A DNA stretch of 7,746 bases from Hyphomicrobiales bacterium. Lineage in GTDB: Bacteria; Pseudomonadota; Alphaproteobacteria; Rhizobiales; UBA4765. Positions 1-5,579 of the stretch are shown piece by piece. Every line of letters begins with the position of its first letter. Within the stretch, counting starts at the first letter, position 1. The notes under the pieces were generated by a model. That model was not told the DNA's origin. It saw only the letters and a program-made list of their open reading frames with translations, and ran no database searches. Where the stretch lies: assembly GCA_027487195.1 (NCBI GenBank), contig JAIYEB010000254.1, positions 1-7,746 on the forward strand, written 5' to 3'. Both the position numbers and the translations under genes were made by a program.

Positions 1-833
1 AGAATACGGCAGAGCTTGCCAAGCGTCGCTTTCAGTTCGGTCCGCTGGACAACCATGTCGACCATGCCATGCGCCTGCAGATACTCGGAGCGCTGGAACC
101 CCTCCGGCAGCTTCTCGCGGATGGTCTGCTCGATCACGCGCGGCCCGGCAAAGCAGATGAGCGCGCCAGGCTCTGCGATGTGGACATCGCCCAGCATGGC
201 ATAGGAGGCTGTGACGCCCCCTGTGGTCGGATTGGTCAACACGACGATGTAGGGAAGCTTGGCCTCGCGCAGCTTTTGCACGCCAACCGTGGTGCGCGGC
301 AACTGCATCAGGGACAGGATGCCCTCCTGCATGCGCGCGCCGCCCGATGCGGCAAAGAGCACCAATGGCGTGCCACGCTGCACGGCGGTTTCAAAGCCGG
401 CGATGATCGCCTCGCCTGCAGCCATGCCGAGTGAGCCGCCCATGAACTCGAAGTCCTGGACAACAACGGTTGCCGCGACGCCTTCGATCTGGCCAACAGC
501 AACGCGGATGGCATCGCTCGTGCCTGTCTTTGCCCGCGCATCCTTCAGACGGTCGACGTAGCGCTTTTCATCCCTGAACTTCAGCGGATCGGTGGCCACA
601 TCCGGTACCGGGATATCTTCCCAGCGCCCGTCAAACGTCGCCTCAAGCCGCTTCTTCGGCGACAGGCGCATGTGATAGCCGGAGCCCGGCACAACCATGA
701 GGTTGGCTTCAAGGTCCTTGACGAACACCATCTCGCCAGACTGCGGGCACTTCACCCAGAGATTGTCAGGGGTTTCCCTGCGCTGGAAGAAGTCCTTGAT
801 CCGTGGCGGGACGACGTTTGAAATCCAGTTCAC
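1..833 (-). CDS. accD: Acetyl-CoA carboxylase carboxyltransferase subunit beta (partial, C-terminus cut by window edge)
   Basis: With AccA this cytoplasmic subunit forms the carboxyltransferase that moves the carboxyl group from carboxybiotin-BCCP to acetyl-CoA, giving malonyl-CoA for fatty acid synthesis. 277 full codons are visible; the family is about 300 residues, so roughly 25-30 C-terminal residues are missing. The protein opens MNWISNVVPPRIKDFF, as alphaproteobacterial AccD does. The crotonase-fold carboxyltransferase core shows SGGARMQEG (about 163-171) and NPTTGGVTASYAMLGD (about 201-216), the glycine-rich acyl-CoA and oxyanion segments. The N-terminal zinc ribbon is degenerate: of the four cysteines of E. 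coli AccD only C29 remains, and the others read S32, V48 and S51. The start is GTG at 831-833: it gives the family N-terminus and has a GGAG ribosome-binding site seven bases upstream. It lies 58 bases after trpA and is probably cotranscribed with it. Identity is seen directly; the zinc loss rests on comparison with E. coli from memory. Confidence 0.96.
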   Translation of the reverse strand, partial: MNWISNVVPPRIKDFFQRRETPDNLWVKCPQSGEMVFVKDLEANLMVVPGSGYHMRLSPKKRLEATFDGRWEDIPVPDVATDPLKFRDEKRYVDRLKDARAKTGTSDAIRVAVGQIEGVAATVVVQDFEFMGGSLGMAAGEAIIAGFETAVQRGTPLVLFAASGGARMQEGILSLMQLPRTTVGVQKLREAKLPYIVVLTNPTTGGVTASYAMLGDVHIAEPGALICFAGPRVIEQTIREKLPEGFQRSEYLQAHGMVDMVVQRTELKATLGKLCRI

Positions 834-840
834 GCGCGTT

Positions 841-844
841 CTCC
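841..844 (-). promoter_or_regulatory. Ribosome-binding site deciding the GTG start of accD
   Basis: On the minus strand GGAG stands seven bases before the GTG at 831-833. The same GGAG-N7-GTG layout occurs before trpA. It supports GTG as the start. A short inverted repeat (GGCTC at 845-849 in plus-strand reading, GAGCC at 858-862) lies directly upstream; it would leave the ribosome-binding site free, and no role is claimed. Confidence 0.7.
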
Positions 845-891
845 GGCTCGTGGCGTTGAGCCTATGTAGTGTCTCGGACCCTTAAAGTCGA

Positions 892-1731
892 TCATTCCGC
901 CGCAATTGTCCGCGCGCTGTGCACACCAGATGCGAGCTCGCGAACCTGATCATGGACTAATTGCGCAGTCTTTTCAGTGGCTTTGCCATCGACGAGGGAG
1001 GCACGAACAATTTCAACGAGAACCGAGCCGACAACCACGCCATCGGCTGCCCGCGCCACCGCGCGCGCATGCTCTGCCGTCTTGACGCCAAAGCCAACCG
1101 CAATCGGAAGCCTGGTCGAGCCCTTGATGCGCTGAACCGCTGCCCCGACCGCATCAAAGTCCGGCGTTGCTGCCCCGGTCACGCCGGTAATCGACACGTA
1201 GTACACAAAGCCAGAGGCGTTTTTCAGGACGCTTGGAAGCCGCTTTGCGTCCGTTGTCGGTGTGGCAAGCCGCACAAACGCAATGCCCGCCTTCATCGCC
1301 GGCAGGCACAGTTCGTCATCTGCTTCCGGCGGCACATCGACCACGATCAGCCCATCGACACCCGCAATGAGCGCTGCCTCGAGAAACCGATCAACGCCCA
1401 TGGCAAAAATCGGATTGTAGTAGCCCATGAGAATGATCGGCGTTGTCGAATCCACACGACGGAAACGCTCGACCATTGCGAGTGTCTTCTTCAACGTCAT
1501 GCCGGCTTTTAGCGCACGCTCCGAGGCGCGCTGGATTGGCACGCCCTCCGCCATGGGGTCGGAAAACGGCATGCCCAGTTCGATGACATCAGCGCCAGCG
1601 GCTGGCAGGCCGGCGAGGATCATCTCCGACGTCGCAAGATCAGGGTCGCCGGCTGTGATGAAGGTGACCAGTGCAGCGCGGTTTTCGGCTGCACAAGCGG
1701 CAAAACGGGCTTCGATACGGGCGAGGGTCAC
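892..1731 (-). CDS. trpA: Tryptophan synthase alpha chain
   Basis: TrpA cleaves indole-3-glycerol phosphate to indole and glyceraldehyde 3-phosphate and passes indole to TrpB through the tunnel of the alpha2-beta2 complex. The 279-residue protein has the usual length and TIM-barrel motifs: TFITAGDPD near the start, DVIELGMPFSDP (48-59) with the catalytic Glu at 51 (Salmonella Glu49), MGYYNP, GFVYYVSITGVTGA, and the phosphate-binding VGFGVKT and DGVVVGS near the C-terminus. An oddity is A61-E62-G63: the family motif is ADG, whose Asp60 is catalytic in Salmonella, so here a Glu (codon GAG) takes that place. The start is GTG at 1729-1731, giving VTLARIEARF; it overlaps the trpB stop (GTGA) and has GGAG seven bases upstream. 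The in-frame extension to an ATG-type start at 1788 would lie wholly within trpB and adds no family sequence. Probably fully coupled to trpB. Confidence 0.96.
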   Translation of the reverse strand: MTLARIEARFAACAAENRAALVTFITAGDPDLATSEMILAGLPAAGADVIELGMPFSDPMAEGVPIQRASERALKAGMTLKKTLAMVERFRRVDSTTPIILMGYYNPIFAMGVDRFLEAALIAGVDGLIVVDVPPEADDELCLPAMKAGIAFVRLATPTTDAKRLPSVLKNASGFVYYVSITGVTGAATPDFDAVGAAVQRIKGSTRLPIAVGFGVKTAEHARAVARAADGVVVGSVLVEIVRASLVDGKATEKTAQLVHDQVRELASGVHSARTIAAE

Positions 1732-2948
1732 ATCGAAACTCCGAGCCTTGCCGCCACTGTAAACACGTCCTTGTCGCCACGCCCGCACAGGTTCATGACC
1801 AAAAGCTCGTCCGCCCGCATCTTGGGCGCAAGCTTGGTGACGAAGGCGACCGCGTGGGCGGGTTCCAACGCCGGGATGATGCCCTCGGTCGAGGTCAGGA
1901 GCTTGAAGCCTTCGAGCGCCTCGGCGTCCGTGATCGCGACATAGTCCACCCGGCCGCTTTCCTTCAGCCAGGCATGCTCCGGGCCAATGCCTGGATAATC
2001 AAGGCCTGCAGAAATCGAGTGTCCCTCCAGGATCTGGCCATCCTCGTCCTGCAGGAGATAGGTGCGGTTGCCATGGAGCACGCCGGGCTTGCCACCCGAG
2101 AGCGAGGCGCAATGCCCGTCCGGCACATCAAGCCCATGCCCGCCAGCCTCGACGCCGTAGATCTTCACGTCGCGGTCATCGAGGAAGGGGTGAAACAGGC
2201 CAATGGAGTTCGAGCCCCCGCCAATGCAGGCCACCAGCGCGTCCGGCAGGCGGCCTTCGGCGGCCAGCATCTGCTCCTTGGTTTCGTGCCCGATGACAGA
2301 TTGGAAGTCGCGCACCAGCATCGGGTAGGGGTGCGGGCCGGCTGCAGTCCCGATAATGTAATAGGTGTCGGAGACGTTGGTGACCCAGTCGCGCAACGCC
2401 TCGTTCATGGCGTCCTTCAGCGTGCCGTTGCCCGATGTCACGGGAATAACCTCTGCGCCCAGAAGCTTCATGCGAAACACGTTGGGCTTTTGCCGCTCAA
2501 CGTCCGTTGCGCCCATGTAGACCACGCAGGGCAGGCCAAAGCGCGCGCAAACGGTTGCAACCGCCACGCCATGCTGGCCCGCGCCCGTCTCGGCGATGAT
2601 GCGGGTCTTGCCCATGCGCCGCGCCAGCAGGATCTGGCCCAGGCAATTGTTGATCTTGTGGCTGCCCGTATGGTTCAGCTCGTCACGCTTGAAATAGATC
2701 TTGGCACCGCCAAGGCGCTCGGTCAGCCGCTCGGCAAAATAAAGCGGCGAGGGGCGACCGGTGTAGTGCGTTTCAAGATGCTTCAGCTCGGCCTTGAAGG
2801 CAGGATCGGCCTTCGCCGCGAGGTAGGCCGCTTCCAGATCCAGAACCAGCGGCATGAGCGTTTCAGCAACAAACCGACCGCCGAACTGGCCGAAATGCCC
2901 GCGCTCGTCAGGCCCCGCTCGGAATGAGTTCACACCCTGGATTGTCAT
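1728..2948 (-). CDS. trpB: Tryptophan synthase beta chain
   Basis: This PLP enzyme joins indole, delivered by TrpA, with L-serine to make L-tryptophan in the cytoplasm. The 406-residue protein matches the TrpB1 type that pairs with TrpA. Visible motifs are FGQFGGRFVAETLMP at the N-terminus; the PLP lysine in NHTGSHKINN (around residue 98, Salmonella Lys87); the catalytic glutamate in AETGAGQHGVA (around 120, Salmonella Glu109); the PLP-phosphate loop GGGSNS (around 243-248); GVEAGG; and the C-terminal NLCGRGDKD segment that contacts the cofactor ring. All expected active-site residues are present. The ATG start overlaps the trpF stop as ATGA, and the TGA stop overlaps the GTG of trpA, so the gene is coupled on both sides. 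The sequence before its start (GGGCGGGG) is a poor match to a ribosome-binding site, which fits reinitiation after trpF. Confidence 0.98.
   Translation of the reverse strand: MTIQGVNSFRAGPDERGHFGQFGGRFVAETLMPLVLDLEAAYLAAKADPAFKAELKHLETHYTGRPSPLYFAERLTERLGGAKIYFKRDELNHTGSHKINNCLGQILLARRMGKTRIIAETGAGQHGVAVATVCARFGLPCVVYMGATDVERQKPNVFRMKLLGAEVIPVTSGNGTLKDAMNEALRDWVTNVSDTYYIIGTAAGPHPYPMLVRDFQSVIGHETKEQMLAAEGRLPDALVACIGGGSNSIGLFHPFLDDRDVKIYGVEAGGHGLDVPDGHCASLSGGKPGVLHGNRTYLLQDEDGQILEGHSISAGLDYPGIGPEHAWLKESGRVDYVAITDAEALEGFKLLTSTEGIIPALEPAHAVAFVTKLAPKMRADELLVMNLCGRGDKDVFTVAARLGVSM
1739..1742 (-). promoter_or_regulatory. Ribosome-binding site deciding the GTG start of trpA
   Basis: On the minus strand GGAG, inside the last codons of trpB, lies seven bases before the GTG at 1729-1731. 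It favours this GTG over the upstream in-frame start at 1788. Confidence 0.7.
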
Positions 2949-3625
2949 GGCCCCGCCCTGCTCTCACTGTTTCTGTCAAAGGCACGATGGCTTTCAGCCA
3001 CAAACGCCCGGATCTTCTCTGGATCCTTCACACCCGGCGATTGCTCCACGCCAGAGGACACATCGACGCCCTCAACCCCTGTCAGGCGGATCGCATCCCC
3101 CACCGTTTCCGGTGTGAGGCCCCCGGAAAGCACAAGCGGCTTTGTCAGGTCAAGGCCAACCACAAGCCGATGATCAAACGTCAGCCCGTTGCCGCCCGGA
3201 AGCGCGCCGGCCACCGGCGGTGGCTTGGCATCGACGAGGATGCGCTCAACGACCGGCAGGTAGGGTGGGATTTTTGCAAGATCGCCCGCGTCCGCAATGG
3301 CCAGCGCTTTCATGATGCGCACCCGGCCCATGGCAGCGACTTCGGCGCACCGCTCCGGCGTTTCCTTGCCGTGAAGCTGCAGAACATCCGGCCGAAACGT
3401 CTCGCAAACCTGCCTGACAAGATCATCATCGGGATCAACGAGCAAAGCCACGACCTCGACGCGCCCGCACACCTTGCCTGTCAGAACCGATGCCAGGGCG
3501 ATCGAAATGTTGCGTGGCGATCTTGGATAGAACACAAGCCCAACCGCGCTCGCGCCCGCCACAATGGCAGCTTCGAGCGAGGCGAGCGTATTGATGCCGC
3601 AGATTTTGACGTAGCGGTGGATCAT
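2945..3625 (-). CDS. trpF: Phosphoribosylanthranilate isomerase
   Basis: TrpF carries out the Amadori rearrangement of N-(5'-phosphoribosyl)anthranilate to CdRP, the third step from chorismate to tryptophan. It is a stand-alone (beta/alpha)8 barrel of 226 residues, slightly longer than the usual 200-215 because of a C-terminal tail. The general base Cys is C9 in VKICGI, and the general acid Asp is D132 in ILVDAKPP. LQLHG (about 83-87), the loop LPGGNGLTFDH (about 142-152) and the phosphate-binding segments LSGGLTPE and VDVSSGVE complete the family pattern. The start ATG at 3623-3625 is fixed by an in-frame TAA only three codons upstream with no other start between. No strong ribosome-binding site is visible before it. 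It is the first gene of the leftward trpF-trpB-trpA-accD unit; anthranilate synthase, TrpD and TrpC are not here. Confidence 0.96.
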   Translation of the reverse strand: MIHRYVKICGINTLASLEAAIVAGASAVGLVFYPRSPRNISIALASVLTGKVCGRVEVVALLVDPDDDLVRQVCETFRPDVLQLHGKETPERCAEVAAMGRVRIMKALAIADAGDLAKIPPYLPVVERILVDAKPPPVAGALPGGNGLTFDHRLVVGLDLTKPLVLSGGLTPETVGDAIRLTGVEGVDVSSGVEQSPGVKDPEKIRAFVAESHRAFDRNSESRAGP

Positions 3626-3758
3626 GGCGAGCGCTTAGCATGGATGAGGCGCCATGCGCGACCTGCGAGACACCAAACCGCATCCGAATGCGATTGCCGG
3701 ACAAGAATTTCACTCATCAGGTTTGATTTTCTGATCCGCCCTCGCTAGCGTGCCGATC

Positions 3759-3798
3759 CCTTCCGATGGTGCGCCGCGAAATGATGCGCGCAGGAAGG
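3759..3798 (+). repeat. Inverted repeat in the etfB leader
   Basis: CCTTCC (3759-3764) and TGCGC (3770-3774) pair with the continuous 3' arm GCGCAGGAAGG (3788-3798): 11 base pairs with a five-base bulge (GATGG) on the 5' side and a 13-base loop. It ends six bases before the GGGAG ribosome-binding site of etfB (3804-3808). If the transcript starts upstream of 3759 it could form in the leader and cover a purine-rich AGGAAGG. The pairing is visible; any role is inference, since the start of transcription is unknown. Confidence 0.35.
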
Positions 3799-3803
3799 AC
3801 ACC

Positions 3804-3808
3804 GGGAG
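3804..3808 (+). promoter_or_regulatory. Ribosome-binding site deciding the etfB start
   Basis: GGGAG lies nine bases before the ATG at 3818, good spacing, but only three bases before the in-frame GTG at 3812. This favours the ATG. Confidence 0.6.
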
Positions 3809-3817
3809 TTCGTGACG

Positions 3818-4570
3818 ATGAAAATCCTCGTGCCCGTCAAGCGGGTCGTTGATTACAATGTGAAGGTCAGGGTCAAGGCGGACGGGTCAGGCGTCGAACT
3901 CGCCAACGTCAAGATGTCGATGAATCCCTTTGATGAAATTGCTGTCGAAGAGGCGATTCGCCTGAAGGAAAAGGGCGTTGCGACCGGCGACATCGTCGCT
4001 GTTTCCATCGGTCCTGATAAGGCGGCCGAAACCATCCGCACGGCACTCGCAATGGGCGCTGATCGCGGAATCCTCGTCAAGACCGACGATCATGTCGAGC
4101 CGCTGGCTGTCGCCAAGATGTTGAAGGCCCTGATCGAGGTTGAAAAGCCTGACCTGGTCATCATGGGCAAGCAGGCCATCGATGATGATTCAAACCAGAC
4201 CGGTCAGATGCTGGCTGCGCTTATGGGCTGGCCGCAGGGCACATTTGCTTCAAATGTCGCAGTGGCCGGCGGCAAGGTTGCCGTGACCCGCGAGGTGGAT
4301 GGTGGCCTTCAGACCGTGGAATTGTCGTTGCCGGCGGTTGTCACGACCGACCTTCGCCTGAACGAGCCGCGCTACGCTTCGCTGCCCAACATCATGAAGG
4401 CGAAGAAGAAGCCGATTGACGAGAAAACACCTGCGGATCTGGGTGTTTCAACGGCGCCGCGCCTGAAGGTTGTCAAGACAACGGAACCTTCCAGCCGCAA
4501 GGCTGGCGTCAAGGTGGGTTCGGTTGGCGAACTGGTTCAAAAGCTGAAGAACGAAGCCGGGGTGATCTGA
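3818..4570 (+). CDS. etfB: Electron transfer flavoprotein subunit beta
   Basis: EtfB forms with EtfA the soluble FAD- and AMP-containing heterodimer that takes electrons from acyl-CoA and related dehydrogenases and passes them to ETF:quinone oxidoreductase. The 250-residue protein is close to mitochondrial ETFB: MKILVPVKRVVDYNVK at the N-terminus, NPFDEIAVEEAIRLKE (about 36-51), the nucleotide-binding GKQAIDDDSNQTGQ (about 117-130), and the ETF-beta signature VTREVDGGLQTVELSLPAVV (about 157-176). The dehydrogenase recognition loop is intact, with Leu189 (human Leu195) in RYASLPNIMKAKKK; Lys194 and Lys197 line up with human Lys200 and Lys203, which are methylated by ETFKMT. An in-frame GTG at 3812 would add only two residues (Met-Thr); the ATG is preferred on ribosome-binding-site spacing and family N-terminus. 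The stop overlaps the etfA start by one base (TGATG), so the subunits are probably made in equal amounts. It resembles the ordinary mitochondrial-type ETF, not the electron-bifurcating FixA/FixB type. Confidence 0.96.
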   Translation: MKILVPVKRVVDYNVKVRVKADGSGVELANVKMSMNPFDEIAVEEAIRLKEKGVATGDIVAVSIGPDKAAETIRTALAMGADRGILVKTDDHVEPLAVAKMLKALIEVEKPDLVIMGKQAIDDDSNQTGQMLAALMGWPQGTFASNVAVAGGKVAVTREVDGGLQTVELSLPAVVTTDLRLNEPRYASLPNIMKAKKKPIDEKTPADLGVSTAPRLKVVKTTEPSSRKAGVKVGSVGELVQKLKNEAGVI

Positions 4571-5511
4571 TGGCTATTCTGCTCGTTGCCGAGCATTCCG
4601 GTTCGGCGTTGAAGGATTCGACCTGCAAGGCGCTGACAGCAGCCATCAGGATGGGTGGGGACATCCATGTCCTCGTCGCAGGCTCTGGCTGCCGTGGAGC
4701 GGCGGACGCTGCTGCGAAGCTTTCCGGTGTTTCGAAAGTGCTGGTTGCGGATGATGGCGCTCTTGCCAACCTCATGGCCGAGCCGACCGCAGCCCTGATC
4801 GTCTCGCTTGCAGGGCCTTACAGCGCCATTGTCGCGCCCTCGTCGACGACATGGAAGAACGCCATGCCGCGTGTGGCAGCGTTGCTTGACGTGATGCAGC
4901 TCTCCGACATCACAGGCGTTGTCTCGGCGGACACGTTCGAGCGCCCGATCTATGCCGGCAATGCGATCCAGACCGTAACCTCGAGCGATGCGAAGAAGGT
5001 CATCACGGTTCGCACGGCTTCGTTTCCAGCCACAGGCGAGGGCGGTTCTGCATCTGTTGAGGCCGTGGCGGTTCCCAATGGCCCTGGCGGCTCGACCTTT
5101 GTTGGCGAGGAACTGTCGAAATCGGATCGCCCTGAGCTTCAGTCAGCCAAGATCGTCGTTTCCGGTGGCCGTGCGCTTGGCTCCTCCGAGCGGTTCAAGG
5201 AAGTCATCGAGCCGCTGGCCGACATCCTCGGCGCGGCGGTTGGTGCTTCCCGCGCGGCGGTTGATGCGGGCTATGCGCCGAACGACTATCAGGTCGGCCA
5301 GACCGGCAAGGTCGTGGCGCCAGACCTTTATGTTGCCATCGGCATCTCTGGTGCGATCCAGCATCTCGCGGGTATGAAGGACTCCAAGGTGATCGTTGCG
5401 ATCAACAAGGACGAGGAAGCTCCGATCTTTCAGGTCGCGGACTATGGTCTCGTCGGGGACCTGTTTGCGATGGTTCCCGAGCTCCGCGCTGAGCTCGCAA
5501 AGGCAAAGTAG
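4570..5511 (+). CDS. etfA: Electron transfer flavoprotein subunit alpha
   Basis: EtfA binds the redox-active FAD of the ETF heterodimer. The 313-residue protein has the usual two-domain layout: an N-terminal domain (about 1-185, starting MAILLVAEHS) that packs against EtfB, and a C-terminal FAD domain. In the latter I see VVSGGRALGSSERF (196-209), GASRAAVDAGYAPNDYQVGQTG (225-246) with the conserved Arg228 (human Arg249) and the TG pair near the flavin, then the PROSITE-type ETF-alpha signature beginning LYVAIGISGAIQHLAG (253-268) and ending in VAIN, followed by APIFQVADYGLVGDLF. This region is almost the human ETFA sequence, which supports a conventional non-bifurcating ETF. The start ATG overlaps the etfB stop by one base. 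A 68-base gap containing a hairpin separates it from the dehydrogenase gene, which is probably in the same operon. Confidence 0.97.
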   Translation: MAILLVAEHSGSALKDSTCKALTAAIRMGGDIHVLVAGSGCRGAADAAAKLSGVSKVLVADDGALANLMAEPTAALIVSLAGPYSAIVAPSSTTWKNAMPRVAALLDVMQLSDITGVVSADTFERPIYAGNAIQTVTSSDAKKVITVRTASFPATGEGGSASVEAVAVPNGPGGSTFVGEELSKSDRPELQSAKIVVSGGRALGSSERFKEVIEPLADILGAAVGASRAAVDAGYAPNDYQVGQTGKVVAPDLYVAIGISGAIQHLAGMKDSKVIVAINKDEEAPIFQVADYGLVGDLFAMVPELRAELAKAK

Positions 5512-5514
5512 CGC

Positions 5515-5533
5515 GCAAGGCATCAGGCCTTGC
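5515..5533 (+). repeat. Intercistronic hairpin between etfA and hbd
   Basis: GCAAGGC (5515-5521), loop ATCAG, GCCTTGC (5527-5533): a perfect 7-bp stem starting three bases after the etfA stop. No T-run follows (ACGAATGAG), so it is a poor intrinsic terminator. It may protect the 3' end of an etfBA message or slow polymerase; this is inference. Confidence 0.5.
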
Positions 5534-5579
5534 ACGAATGAGATGACGCAGGCCTCAGTGCCTGAAGGGACGGGCAGGA

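Larger units (their letters stand above)
3626..3817. promoter_or_regulatory. Divergent intergenic region between trpF and etfB
   Basis: These 192 bases separate two divergent units, so both promoters should lie here, but no hexamer pair is convincing on either strand (TTGATT at 3723-3728 with a weak CTAGCG 16 bases later is the best plus-strand candidate). Small symmetric elements are visible: CGCATCCGAATGCG (3679-3692, 5-bp arms), ATCAG with CTGAT (3716-3720, 3731-3735), and the larger structure at 3759-3798 noted separately. I see no leader peptide rich in Trp codons before trpF, so a classical trp attenuator is not supported. Confidence 0.5.

Noticed and set aside
1732..1788. An N-terminal extension of TrpA starting at 1788
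   Set aside because: It lies inside trpB, carries no family sequence, and the GTG at 1731 has a better ribosome-binding site and the classic GTGA overlap.
1671..2927. A 418-codon open frame on the plus strand opposite trpB
   Set aside because: It is antisense to a fully conserved trpB, resembles no protein family, and its residue mix (many His, Arg, Gln, Ala) is typical of the reverse frame of a GC-rich gene.
3435..3713. A 92-codon minus-strand frame that starts in the trpF upstream region and runs into trpF in another frame
   Set aside because: Most of it is out-of-frame trpF sequence; it has no Trp codons, so it is not a trp leader peptide either.
3812..3814. GTG as the start of etfB
   Set aside because: The GGAG-type site is only three bases away, and the family protein begins MK-(I/V)-LVPVKR, which the ATG at 3818 gives.
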